Positions 15,932 to 24,898 of a stretch of 64,000 nt of DNA are shown here, piece by piece. The stretch is from assembly GCF_019599275.1 (NCBI RefSeq), contig NZ_JAHZTD010000003.1, forward strand, positions 434,001 through 498,000, written 5' to 3'. Source of the DNA: Hymenobacter sp. HSC-4F20. GTDB lineage: Bacteria > Bacteroidota > Bacteroidia > Cytophagales > Hymenobacteraceae. Each line of letters opens with the position of its first letter. Within the stretch, counting starts at the first letter, position 1. Under the pieces are notes generated by a model. It was not told the DNA's origin and did not search any database. It saw only the letters and a program-made list of their open reading frames with translations. The position numbers were made by a program, and so were the translations under genes.

Positions 15932-18106
15932 CTACTTCATAGCCGCCGCTTTGGGCTGGAAGCGGGGGTGCCCCGTTTGCCAGAGGCCGAAGGCCAGCAA
16001 GTCGGCCATGGTTTCAAACTGCTTCTGCTTGGAGTCGCCGATGCCGTGGCCGGCTTCGTAATCGGTGAATAGTAGCACGGGCTTGCCGGAGGTGGTGCTG
16101 GCTTGCAGGCGGGCGGCAAACTTGGCGGGCTGCCAGGCAATTACCCGCGGGTCGTTCATGCCGGCCGTCACGAGGGTAGCGGGGTACTTAGTGCCGGGTA
16201 CTAGGTGGTGGTAGGCATCCATTTCCAGCAGGGCCTTGCATTCCTCCTCTTTCTGCACGGTACCAAACTCCGGCACGTTTACGGGGCCGTTGGGCGAGTT
16301 TTCCATGCGCACGGCGTTCAGGCAGCCTACTTCCGGCATGGCAACGGCAAATAAATCGGGGCGCTCCGTCATGGCCCGCCCGATGAGGATGCCCCCGGCG
16401 CTGCCTCCATTGATGGCAATTTTGCCCAGGCCGGTGTACTGCTGCTTTACCAGGTAGTCGGCGCAGGCAATAAGGTCTTTCCAGGTGTTGGGCTTGGTCG
16501 TTTTCTGGCCGGCTTTGTGCCAGGCCTCGCCCAGCTCGCCCCCCCCGCGCACATGGGGCACGGCCAGCATGCCGCCCTGCTGGGTCCAGAGCAGGTAGGG
16601 CGGGTAAAAGAACGGGCCCGTGGACTTGGAATAGGCGCCGTAGCCCACCATCAGGGCGGGCGCTGTGCCATTGCGGGGCAGCCCCTTGCGGTACACCAAC
16701 GACAACGGCACCTGTACGCCATCGTGCGAGGGCACCATCACTTCTTCCACCGTAAGGTCGGCAAACTCCGGGTACTGGCTTTCCGACGACAAGGGCTCGG
16801 GCGTGAATTGCCGGGTAGCGGCCGTGTAGCGGTAGCGCTGGCGGTCCGTAATCCAGCCCACGGCACTAATCCACAGGTCCGGAGACTGGGCGTTTTTGCT
16901 TTGCAGGCTGAGCGTGCCAACGGGTTGCGGCAGCTTGACTTCCTGAACGGTTTTACTGCCTCTGGCTACGAAATACAGCTTGGCTTCTACCCCGTTGCGG
17001 GTGCGCACAAAGTACAGCCCGTCCTTGGTAGTCTTAAGCTCTTCGTCGTTGATGGCCTCGTCAGGGCTTTCAGGCACCAGCAACTCGGCCGTGGCTACGT
17101 TAGGCTTCGAGACTGGCATGCGCATAATTTTCTCATGCGGCGTATTCTTCGAGGTAGTGAAGTAGATATACTGCTCATCTGAGGCCAGATTGGTCACCTC
17201 TTGCTCGGGCTTGAAGAGGGGCTGCCAGGGAATGGCCGGCTTGGTTAGGGCCGCGGCCGGTGCGTAGTACGCGTAGAGGTAGCGGTCCACGCTGCCCAGG
17301 AAGCCATAAGCCAGCTTCGTGTCCCGGTCGATGCCGGCGTAGGGATACTCGGCGGGCTGGATGCCCAGCTTCGGGTAGAGCTTAGCCGAGAAAACAGGTT
17401 TATCCTGGCTTTGCGGAGTGCCCACCCGGTGCACGTAAGCCTGGGTGTTGAGGCGGGCGGCAGGGTCCTTCACGTCGGCGCTGTTGAGGGGCGTGTAGGT
17501 GAAGCTCTGGTTGTCCGGCAGCCACTCGCCGCTGCCCCAGGGGCGGGCAATGCGCTCCGGGTAAAGCTTCTGGGTTTTCACCTCCAGAATGCGCACTTCG
17601 CCTATTTCGCTACCCTTCTCGCTGAGCGAGAAGGCCACTTTGCTTCCATCATACGCCGCCGCAAACTCATTGATGGTGTACACCTTGCCCGACTCGAAGC
17701 TCTCGGGGTCGAAGAGCAGCTTTTCGGTGCCCTGGTAGCCGTCGCGGTAGTAGAGCTTGGGCTGCTCGTCCTGGGGGCGCGTTTTGAGGTAGAAGTACCG
17801 GTCGTTGTCGGCTATGAATACCTGGCGGCCCACTACAGAAGCTTTGCGGGCATCGAACTCCTTCATTTTATTGATGAGTTCCTGCCGGCCCGGAATGGCG
17901 TCGAGGGTTTGGCGGGCGTAGGCGGCCTGGGCTTTCATCCAGGTTTGCACGGCCGGGTCGGTAAGGTTCTCCAGGTTGCGGTAGGGGTCCGTCACCTGCA
18001 CCCCGAAGTAGGTGTCGGTAGCGGATACCGAGGGCGCCGTGGGCTGGCCCAGCGCGGCCGTGGCTACCAGCCCAAGTGCTGGTAGGAAGCAGAAAAGTTT
18101 AAGCAT
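15932..18106 (-). CDS. Prolyl oligopeptidase family serine peptidase (S9A)
   Basis: 724 residues from ATG 18106, which begins a Sec signal (MLKLFCFLPALGLVATAALGQ); the open frame upstream to 18193 is not needed. N-terminal seven-bladed propeller (DPYRNLENLTDPAVQTWMKAQ is the family's N-terminal signature) and C-terminal alpha/beta-hydrolase. The catalytic triad is visible: Ser in NGGSAGGIL, Asp in GMNDPRV and His in AGHG. Also VPHVRGGGELG, typical of S9A. It cleaves short peptides after proline, here probably in the periplasm. Divergent from the LuxR-type regulator with about 180 bp between them. Confidence 0.93.
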   Translation of the reverse strand: MLKLFCFLPALGLVATAALGQPTAPSVSATDTYFGVQVTDPYRNLENLTDPAVQTWMKAQAAYARQTLDAIPGRQELINKMKEFDARKASVVGRQVFIADNDRYFYLKTRPQDEQPKLYYRDGYQGTEKLLFDPESFESGKVYTINEFAAAYDGSKVAFSLSEKGSEIGEVRILEVKTQKLYPERIARPWGSGEWLPDNQSFTYTPLNSADVKDPAARLNTQAYVHRVGTPQSQDKPVFSAKLYPKLGIQPAEYPYAGIDRDTKLAYGFLGSVDRYLYAYYAPAAALTKPAIPWQPLFKPEQEVTNLASDEQYIYFTTSKNTPHEKIMRMPVSKPNVATAELLVPESPDEAINDEELKTTKDGLYFVRTRNGVEAKLYFVARGSKTVQEVKLPQPVGTLSLQSKNAQSPDLWISAVGWITDRQRYRYTAATRQFTPEPLSSESQYPEFADLTVEEVMVPSHDGVQVPLSLVYRKGLPRNGTAPALMVGYGAYSKSTGPFFYPPYLLWTQQGGMLAVPHVRGGGELGEAWHKAGQKTTKPNTWKDLIACADYLVKQQYTGLGKIAINGGSAGGILIGRAMTERPDLFAVAMPEVGCLNAVRMENSPNGPVNVPEFGTVQKEEECKALLEMDAYHHLVPGTKYPATLVTAGMNDPRVIAWQPAKFAARLQASTTSGKPVLLFTDYEAGHGIGDSKQKQFETMADLLAFGLWQTGHPRFQPKAAAMK

Positions 18107-18283
18107 AAGGGGGAGTGCGTGGTTGCGTGGGGTGGAACAAGGAAAACACCAGCTGGCCGCCAGACTTGCCGCGTCCGCTTCGGTTGTGACCAAAGCTACG
18201 CGCTGCTATCGTCCAGAAAATGAGTAATATTACCTATAGCCTATTCTTTCTAAAACGCCCCTGGTTGCCTTACTTGCTCTGCC

Positions 18284-19039
18284 ATGTTTCGCCTCCGCAC
18301 CGCCGATTTTCTGCGCCTGAACCAGGCTGTTGCCCTGATTTACGCCGAGCTGGAACCCAGCACCTTGTTCGATAGGCTTTCGGAAGCGGCAGCACTGGCC
18401 ATCCAGGCCGAAACGGCGTGCTTCGATGGGGTTGATCCGAGTGGGCGCATAGGCCACCTGGGGGCGTACCCCGAGGCCATGTTTTCCGTGCTCGATTTTC
18501 CTCAGCTGGCCGCTCAGCTGCCGGAGCACCCGCTGTTTCCAGCCCTTATAGAGCAGCGCTGGACTCAGCCCGTGCGCACGACCGATGTAGTATCGCTCAA
18601 GCGCTTCCTCAACAGCTCCTTGCACTATGATTTTTACCGGCCACTGGCTATTACCCACCAGTTGGTAGTGGGCTTATCGGTGGCGCACTACGGCCAGATT
18701 ACGTGCGCCATCAACCGCTCCCACCGCGACTTTACGGCCACCGACCAAGCCCTGCTGCAGCTGTTGGTCCCCCACTTCCAGGCAGCCGTACGCCTCAGCC
18801 AGACGGTGCGGGAGCTGCAGCAAGCCGCTCCGGCCGCACGGCCCGCCACCCGCGAGCTTACCCCGCGCGAAACTGTGATTCTGGAGCACCTTATGCGCGG
18901 CCTCTCCGACAAAGAAATCAGTCGGGTGTGCAACATCAGTCCGCGCACGGTGCAGAATCATTTGCAGAATATTTACGCCAAGCTGGAGGTAGATAACCGC
19001 ACGGCGGCCCTGTGCCGGGTATTGGGCGTGGCCGGATAA
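18284..19039 (+). CDS. LuxR-family transcriptional regulator
   Basis: 251 residues, soluble. The C-terminal 65 residues form a LuxR/FixJ helix-turn-helix (LTPRETVILEHLMRGLSDKEISRVCNISPRTVQNHLQNIYAKL). The N-terminal half has no receiver phosphoacceptor pattern and looks like a GAF-type or autoinducer-binding-like sensor (about 10-165), so the signal would be a small molecule, unidentified. It is divergent from the prolyl oligopeptidase gene and 60 bp before dnaX. A short ACCCCG/CGGGGT hairpin (19063-19080) separates it from dnaX. Confidence 0.85.
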   Translation: MFRLRTADFLRLNQAVALIYAELEPSTLFDRLSEAAALAIQAETACFDGVDPSGRIGHLGAYPEAMFSVLDFPQLAAQLPEHPLFPALIEQRWTQPVRTTDVVSLKRFLNSSLHYDFYRPLAITHQLVVGLSVAHYGQITCAINRSHRDFTATDQALLQLLVPHFQAAVRLSQTVRELQQAAPAARPATRELTPRETVILEHLMRGLSDKEISRVCNISPRTVQNHLQNIYAKLEVDNRTAALCRVLGVAG

Positions 19040-19079
19040 GAAGCGGTGGCTCTGGCTTCCAAACCCCGGCTTTTCGGGG

Positions 19080-19087
19080 TATCTTTG
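19080..19087 (+). promoter_or_regulatory. Possible -7 box of dnaX
   Basis: TATCTTTG matches the Bacteroidota TAnnTTTG -7 consensus and lies 12 bp before the dnaX ATG. No clear TTG -33 box is seen at the usual distance, so this is only suggestive. Confidence 0.35.
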
Positions 19088-19099
19088 TAGCCAGGACTT

Positions 19100-21250
19100 A
19101 TGGAGAATTTCGTTGTTTCGGCCCGGAAATACCGCCCCGCTACGTTTCGCAGCGTAGTTGGGCAGCAGCACGTTACTACCACGCTGCAGAACGCTATTGT
19201 GAGCCAGCACTTGGCCCAGGCGTTCCTGTTCTGCGGTCCGCGGGGGGTAGGCAAAACCACCTGCGCCCGCATTCTGGCCAAAACCATCAACTGCGAGTTT
19301 GTAGAGGAGCACGTGCGCAAAGGCCGGCCGGTTTCGGAGCTGCTGAAAAGCCAGCCCGACATCGTGCCCGACGCCCTGCAAACAGCCCCGGACCCCGACA
19401 ACACGCCCTTCGAGCTGGAAGCCTGCGGCAAGTGCTCGTCGTGCCGGGCTTTCCAGGAAAACGCCTCGTTCAACGTGCACGAGCTGGACGCGGCCTCCAA
19501 CAACTCCGTGGAAGACATCCGGAGCCTAGTGGAGCAGGTACGCTACGCCCCGCAGCAGGGCCGCTTCAAGGTGTACATCATCGACGAAGTGCACATGCTC
19601 TCGAATGCGGCCTTCAACGCCTTCCTGAAAACCCTGGAAGAGCCGCCGAGCTACGCCATTTTCATTCTGGCCACCACCGAGCGGCACAAGATTATCCCCA
19701 CCATCCTCTCGCGCTGCCAGATCTTCGACTTCAACCGGATTCGGGTCGATGATATTCGGGGGCACCTGCGCTACGTGGCAACCCAGGAGCACATCAAGGC
19801 CGAGGATGACGCCCTGCACCTGCTGGCCCAAAAAGCCGACGGGGGCCTGCGCGACGCCCTGAGCATGTTTGACCAGATGGTGACCTTCTCGGGCCACGAC
19901 TTGCGCTACAAGGACGTGGTGCAGAACCTGCACATTCTGGACTACGAGTATTATTTCCGGCTGGTAGATGCCCTGCTGACGGAAAACCTCTCGCAGACCT
20001 TGCTCTTGCTGGAAGAGGTAGTCCAGAACGGCTTTGACCTGCACAACTTTGTGGTGGGCGCCGCCGAACACCTGCGCGGCCTGCTGGTGTGCAAGGACCC
20101 CGTGACGGTACAGCTGCTGGAAGTTTCCGACAACATTCGGGCGCGCTACGTGCAGCAAGCCCAGGCGGCACCCCTGCCCTTCCTGCTCTCGGCTCTGAAC
20201 CTGGTCAGCCAGTGCGACCGGGAGTTTAAGCAGGCCAAAAACCAGCGCCTGCACGTGGAGCTGATGCTCATGAAGCTGGCCTACCTCAACAGCGCCGTGC
20301 AGTTTGCCCGCGACCTGGGCAGCGGCGCCGCGCCTGCCAGTAACGGCGAGGCGAAAAAAAAAAGTAGTGTAGCCCCCGCCGCCCCGGTAAACGGCCAGCA
20401 GGTAGCGGATGGCACGGCCGGAGCACCGGCGGCTTATGCAAAAGCCGCCGGGAATGGAGCGGCTGCTCCGGTGTCAGAACCGGCAGCACCCGTGCCTACC
20501 CCCATTCCCCAGCCGAAGTCGGCCCCGGCTGACCCGGAACCCGTAGTGCCGGTGGAAAGCGGCGTGGAGGAGTTGCACGATACACTCAGCATTGAGGACG
20601 AGGCCGCTACCCTGGTGCCGCCCACCAGCCTGATCCGCGACACGGTGCCGCACGTGGAAATTGGTACGCCAAGCGTGGCCGGTCATGAGCCGGGCCAAAC
20701 GCCGGTAACGGCCGCTCCCCTACCCCCGCCCCGCCCCGGAATGCCCACCGGTAAACCCCTGGGGCTGGGCACCAAGCTGCCGGGCCTGGGGAGCCTATCG
20801 GCCATGAAGGCGCAGCTGGAGCAGCAGGCCGCAGCCGGCAAAGCCGCCGTGGAAGCTGAGCCCAGCGGCCCCGTGACTGGCCTACCCACCATCAACGACG
20901 AGGTGTTGCAGCGGGTGTGGAAAGAGCTGACCGAGGAGCGTAAGGCCATCAGCATGATGCACTACAGCCTGCTTAACCGCCCCGTGCAGGCCAACGAGCA
21001 GCACCTGATTGTGCTGCGGGTAGATAACCCCGTGCAGGAGGACCAGTTCAACGAGTTTCGGGCGGAGTTCCTGGGGGAGCTGCGCCGCCGCACGGGCTAC
21101 CCCCGCCTCAACGTGCAAGCCGAGGTAGTGGAGCGGGTGGAAACCGGCCGCAAGCTCTACACCTCCAACGATAAGCTGGAGTACCTGATGGAGAAGTATC
21201 CCATGCTCACGGCCATGAAGCAAAAGCTAGGGCTGGACGCTGATTTTTAA
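19100..21250 (+). CDS. dnaX: DNA polymerase III subunit tau (and probably gamma)
   Basis: 716 residues. AAA+ clamp-loader ATPase: Walker A GPRGVGKT (46-53), zinc module Cys65, Cys109, Cys112 and Cys115, Walker B VYIIDEVHM (158-166), sensor-1 region LATTERHKIIPTILSRC. The zinc module holds a roughly 35-residue insertion between its first and second cysteines compared with E. coli. Residues 1 to about 370 are domains I-III; then a Pro/Ala/Glu-rich linker (about 410-590) and a C-terminal tau domain that should contact the polymerase and helicase. Codons 419-421 lie in a run of ten A (20354-20363), where a slip in either direction ends translation at once and gives a 422-423 residue gamma form. 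Confidence 0.95.
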   Translation: MENFVVSARKYRPATFRSVVGQQHVTTTLQNAIVSQHLAQAFLFCGPRGVGKTTCARILAKTINCEFVEEHVRKGRPVSELLKSQPDIVPDALQTAPDPDNTPFELEACGKCSSCRAFQENASFNVHELDAASNNSVEDIRSLVEQVRYAPQQGRFKVYIIDEVHMLSNAAFNAFLKTLEEPPSYAIFILATTERHKIIPTILSRCQIFDFNRIRVDDIRGHLRYVATQEHIKAEDDALHLLAQKADGGLRDALSMFDQMVTFSGHDLRYKDVVQNLHILDYEYYFRLVDALLTENLSQTLLLLEEVVQNGFDLHNFVVGAAEHLRGLLVCKDPVTVQLLEVSDNIRARYVQQAQAAPLPFLLSALNLVSQCDREFKQAKNQRLHVELMLMKLAYLNSAVQFARDLGSGAAPASNGEAKKKSSVAPAAPVNGQQVADGTAGAPAAYAKAAGNGAAAPVSEPAAPVPTPIPQPKSAPADPEPVVPVESGVEELHDTLSIEDEAATLVPPTSLIRDTVPHVEIGTPSVAGHEPGQTPVTAAPLPPPRPGMPTGKPLGLGTKLPGLGSLSAMKAQLEQQAAAGKAAVEAEPSGPVTGLPTINDEVLQRVWKELTEERKAISMMHYSLLNRPVQANEQHLIVLRVDNPVQEDQFNEFRAEFLGELRRRTGYPRLNVQAEVVERVETGRKLYTSNDKLEYLMEKYPMLTAMKQKLGLDADF
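20354..20363 (+). other. A10 slippery tract in dnaX
   Basis: Ten consecutive A read as AAA AAA AAA A(GT). A -1 shift (or one extra A) gives AAG then TAG (20365-20367). A +1 shift (or one A less) gives GTA GTG then TAG (20370-20372). Both therefore end a gamma-like product of 422-423 residues, close to the 431 residues of E. coli gamma. Confidence 0.7.
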
Positions 21251-21367
21251 GCTGTTAGTTTTTTCTGTCATTTTGAACGAGGCCCAGGGCCTCTGCTGCT
21301 GGCTACCCTGCTGGGGGAACAACGAAGCGGTACAGGCTCTTCCTTCGCCAAGAGGACAACAAAGCCA

Positions 21368-21459
21368 CCTGTCATCCTGATGGAGCAAGAGTCCCGCCAG
21401 AAGGTACCTACTCCTCCAACAAAGCGCAAAAGGTCCTTTGCTGTGCTCAGGATGACAGG
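21368..21459. repeat. Dispersed intergenic repeat, CCTGTCATCCTGA family (copy 1)
   Basis: Terminal 13-bp inverted ends CCTGTCATCCTGA (21368-21380) and TCAGGATGACAGG (21447-21459), with a less conserved centre containing AAAGGTCCTTTG. It shares its ends with the element at 24723-24820. A further partial relative (CTGTCATTTTGA) lies at about 21265. Located in the 340-bp gap between dnaX and the M16 peptidase, which otherwise shows no gene. Confidence 0.65.
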
Positions 21460-21541
21460 ATAAGACACTCCCTATACACATTTTTTCGCACTTCGCGGGC
21501 GCGGGGCCTTTGTCAAGCTTTTTATTCCCGGGGGGGCCGCC

Positions 21542-21549
21542 TATCTTTG
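21542..21549 (+). promoter_or_regulatory. Possible -7 box of the M16 peptidase gene
   Basis: TATCTTTG, an exact match to TAnnTTTG, about 43 bp before the likely start. A TTG at 21510 lies further upstream than the usual spacing. Confidence 0.35.
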
Positions 21550-21592
21550 GCTCCTTGTCCTTTCCTGCTCTGCTTTCCGCGTCGATTTGCCC

Positions 21593-24500
21593 GTGAAAAA
21601 ACCCCTGCTGCTTCTCTTCCCGGCCCTGGCTACGCTTGGCCTCACCCAGTGCCAGACGAGCAAGCCAACGGCTACCTCCACGGCCTCACCCACCGAAACA
21701 GCCACTACCTCCACCCCGCAGCCGAAAGAGTACAAGTACCAGACCGTGGAGGGCGACCCGCTGAAAGCGCGCATCTACACCCTGGACAACGGCCTGACCG
21801 TCTACCTCTCCGACTACGACGACGCCCCACGCATCCAGACCTACCTGGCGGTGCGCGCTGGCTCCAAAAACGACCCTAGCACCGCTACCGGCCTGGCCCA
21901 CTACCTGGAGCATATGGTGTTCAAGGGCACCTCTCGGCTGGGCACCCAGAACTGGGCCGCCGAGAAAGTGGAGCTGGATAAGATTGAGGCCCTCTACGAG
22001 CAGTACCGCGCCCAGCGCAACGACCCCGCCGCCCGCAAGCGCACCTACCACCAGATTGACTCGATTTCCAGCGTGGCGGCCAAGTACGCCGTAGCCAACG
22101 AGTACGACAAGGTGATGGGCGCCATCGGGGCCAAGGGCTCGAACGCCTACACCTCCGTGGAGCAGACGGTGTACCAAGAGGATATTCCGAGCAACCAGCT
22201 GGAAAAGTGGGCCGCCATTCAGGCCGAGCGCATGCAGGAAATGGTGCCGCGCCTGTTCCACACCGAGCTGGAAGCCGTGTACGAGGAAAAGAACCGCGGC
22301 CTGGACTCTGACTTCCGCAAGGAATTCGAGGCCATGAACGCCAGCCTGTTCCAGAAGCACGAGTACGGGACCCAGACCACCATCGGGACCATCGAGCACC
22401 TGCAGAACCCTTCGATTACAGAAATCAAGAAGTATTTCGGCCAGTACTACGTGCCGAATAACGTGGCCCTGTGCTTGAGCGGTGACCTGGACTACGACCA
22501 GACCATTCGCATCATTGACCAATACTTCGGCAAGCTGCAACCCAAGCCGGTGCCAGCCTTCACGCCCGCCCAGGAAGCACCGATTACGGCCCCTATCGTG
22601 AAGGAAGTGCTGGGCCCCGACGCCGAAAACGTCATGGTCGGGTTCCGCTTCCCCGGCACCGCCACCCGTGATGCGCTGGTGCTGCGCATGATCGACAAGA
22701 TTCTGAGCAACGGACAGGCCGGCCTTATTGACCTGGATTTGAACCAGAAACAGGCCGTACTGAGCGCCGCTTCGTTCACGGACCTGAATAACGACTACTC
22801 CACCCACATTCTCTACGCTACCCCCCGCCAGGGCCAGAGCCTCAACCAGGTGCGCGACCTGCTGCTGGGTGAGCTCAGCAAGGTAAAGAAGGGTGACTTC
22901 CCGGAGTGGCTGATTCCGGCCATCATCAACAACGAGCAGCTGCAGCGCACCAAAAGCTACGAGAGCAACGAGGCCCGCGCCGGCGCCTTCGTGGCGGCTT
23001 TCGTGGCCCGCGAGGACTGGAAAGACTACCTCAAGCAGTTCGACGACTTCGCGACCATCACCAAGGAAGAAGTGATGCGCGTGGCCCAGCAGTACTACGG
23101 CCCCGGCTACGCCCTGGTATACAAGCGAACCGGCCAGGACCCCAACAAGGTGAAAGTGGTGAAGCCCGCCATTACGCCCGTGCCGGTGAACCGCGAAGCC
23201 GCTTCCGACTTCTACAAGCAGGTAACCAGCATGACCTCGCCGGAGTTGCAGCCGGTGTTCCTGGACTACAAGAAAGACATTCAGGAAACGAAGCTGGCCT
23301 CGGGCGTGCCGGTGTACTACACTCACAACGCCGAGAACAACCTCTTCAACCTGTACTACGTGCTCGACCTAGGCACGAACCACGACCCCAAGCTGGGCCT
23401 CGCCACCGACTACCTGCAGTACCTGGGCACGGGCAAGTACAACGCCGCCCAGCTCCAGCAGGAATTCTACAAACTCGGCTGCTCCTTCTCGGTGCAAAGC
23501 GGCCAGGACCGCACCTTCGTCAGCCTCTCCGGCCTCGACACCAACTTTGAAGCGGCGCTGATTCTGTTTGAGAACCTGTTGCATGCTCCCAAACCCGATG
23601 CGGCTGCCCTTAAGAACATGGTGGCTGGGGTGCTCAAAGCCCGCCAGGATGCTAAGCTGAACAAAGGCGTGATTCTAAACCAGGCCTTGGTGAACTACGC
23701 CAAGTACGGCGCGAAAAATCCTTTCACTAGCCAACTCAGCGAGAAAGAGTTGAAAGCTTTAAAGCCCGAGCAACTCACTGCGCTGATTCAGAAGCTCCCG
23801 ACCTATCAGCATCGTATTCTATACTACGGTCCACGTCCTTTGTCAAGCAAACAGGGCAAAATCGAGGGTTCGGAGAACCGCGTAGCTACCTCACCTGTAT
23901 TTGGCTTGGAGCAAGAACTACAAGTTCTATACACAACTCCTATCAAGGAGCTACCCTCGCTGACTACCCAGAAGTTTCGCTCCAACGTTAGGAATTCTGT
24001 AGAAGGTCCAGCCCGAACCCTTACCCCCGTTCCGGCCAATAAGGATTTTGCTGAGCAACCGATGACGGACCGCAAGGTGTACTGGGTGGACTACAACATG
24101 GTACAGGCCGAAATCTTGTTTTTGAGCAAGGGGCCGGTGTTTGACAAGGGCCTGCTGCCGACGACCAGCCTCTACAACGAGTATTTTGGCGGCTCGATGG
24201 GTAGCATTGTGTTCCAGGAGTTGCGCGAGTCGAAGGCGCTGGCGTACTCGGCTTCCTCGCGGTTTGCCTCAGCCGATAAGGTAGGGCGCAGCTCCTACAA
24301 CCTCAGCTACATTGGCACCCAGAGCGACAAGCTGCCCGAGGCTATGGCCGGCATGAACACCCTGCTCAACGATATGCCCGTGGCCGAAGCCAACCTGCAG
24401 ATTGCCAAGCAGAGCATCCGCAACAGCATTGCCACCGAGCGCATCACCAAGTCTGACATTCTGTTCAGCTACGAGCGCGCCAAGCGCCTCGGCCTCGACT

Positions 24501-24697
24501 ACGATGTGCGCCGCGACGTGTACGAGCAGACCTCCAACATGAGCTTCCAGGATCTGCAGAAATTCCAGCAGGCCCGCGTGAAAGGTCAGCCCCAAACGAT
24601 TCTGGTTATCGGTTCTAAAGACCGCCTCAACTTCAAGGAGCTGGCCAAATACGGCCAGGTCCAGCAACTCACGCTGAAAGAGATTTTCGGCTACTAG
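21593..24697 (+). CDS. M16 family zinc metallopeptidase (pitrilysin-like), two-domain
   Basis: 1034 residues from GTG 21593 (VKKPLLLLFPALATLGLTQC); a TTG two codons earlier is an alternative. Possible lipoprotein, with Cys20 after LTQ, although Gln at -1 is unusual. The inverted zinc motif His103-x-x-Glu106-His107 (HYLEH) marks an active N-terminal M16 domain. The C-terminal half repeats the M16 fold without the motif, and RxxY-type substrate contacts are expected near SRFASADKVGRSSYNLSY. Length matches fused pitrilysin/insulinase-like peptidases, which degrade peptides inside a closed chamber, here probably at the periplasmic side of a membrane. The stretch 23700-24050 is slightly less GC-rich than the rest of the gene. 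Confidence 0.92.
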   Translation: MKKPLLLLFPALATLGLTQCQTSKPTATSTASPTETATTSTPQPKEYKYQTVEGDPLKARIYTLDNGLTVYLSDYDDAPRIQTYLAVRAGSKNDPSTATGLAHYLEHMVFKGTSRLGTQNWAAEKVELDKIEALYEQYRAQRNDPAARKRTYHQIDSISSVAAKYAVANEYDKVMGAIGAKGSNAYTSVEQTVYQEDIPSNQLEKWAAIQAERMQEMVPRLFHTELEAVYEEKNRGLDSDFRKEFEAMNASLFQKHEYGTQTTIGTIEHLQNPSITEIKKYFGQYYVPNNVALCLSGDLDYDQTIRIIDQYFGKLQPKPVPAFTPAQEAPITAPIVKEVLGPDAENVMVGFRFPGTATRDALVLRMIDKILSNGQAGLIDLDLNQKQAVLSAASFTDLNNDYSTHILYATPRQGQSLNQVRDLLLGELSKVKKGDFPEWLIPAIINNEQLQRTKSYESNEARAGAFVAAFVAREDWKDYLKQFDDFATITKEEVMRVAQQYYGPGYALVYKRTGQDPNKVKVVKPAITPVPVNREAASDFYKQVTSMTSPELQPVFLDYKKDIQETKLASGVPVYYTHNAENNLFNLYYVLDLGTNHDPKLGLATDYLQYLGTGKYNAAQLQQEFYKLGCSFSVQSGQDRTFVSLSGLDTNFEAALILFENLLHAPKPDAAALKNMVAGVLKARQDAKLNKGVILNQALVNYAKYGAKNPFTSQLSEKELKALKPEQLTALIQKLPTYQHRILYYGPRPLSSKQGKIEGSENRVATSPVFGLEQELQVLYTTPIKELPSLTTQKFRSNVRNSVEGPARTLTPVPANKDFAEQPMTDRKVYWVDYNMVQAEILFLSKGPVFDKGLLPTTSLYNEYFGGSMGSIVFQELRESKALAYSASSRFASADKVGRSSYNLSYIGTQSDKLPEAMAGMNTLLNDMPVAEANLQIAKQSIRNSIATERITKSDILFSYERAKRLGLDYDVRRDVYEQTSNMSFQDLQKFQQARVKGQPQTILVIGSKDRLNFKELAKYGQVQQLTLKEIFGY

Positions 24698-24722
24698 GTC
24701 CCATGTCGTTACTACCATCTTG

Positions 24723-24820
24723 CCTGTCATCCTGAGCGCAGCGAAGGACCTCTACCGCTTCATTGTAGGGCTACTCAATTACTAACGGTAGAGGTCCTTC
24801 GTCGCACTCAGGATGACAGG
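24723..24820. repeat. Dispersed intergenic repeat, CCTGTCATCCTGA family (copy 2)
   Basis: Near-perfect 35-bp arms (24723-24757 and 24786-24820, three mismatches) around 28 nt, built on GTCATCCTGAGC...AAGGACCT. Ends match those of copy 1. It sits between the M16 peptidase and icd and could act as a terminator. Confidence 0.75.
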
Positions 24821-24898
24821 TGGGGTAGCAGAAGCAACATTTTTCAAAACCCACAATCCTAAATACCTGTCACGTAACACCTGACAATCTTTTCAACA

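Noticed and set aside
19012..19752. 246-residue frame overlapping luxR end and dnaX start
   Set aside because: Out of frame with both real genes and Arg/Pro-rich.
21686..23326. 546-residue minus-strand reading frame
   Set aside because: Opposite the M16 peptidase; His/Leu/Val-rich shadow with no family pattern.
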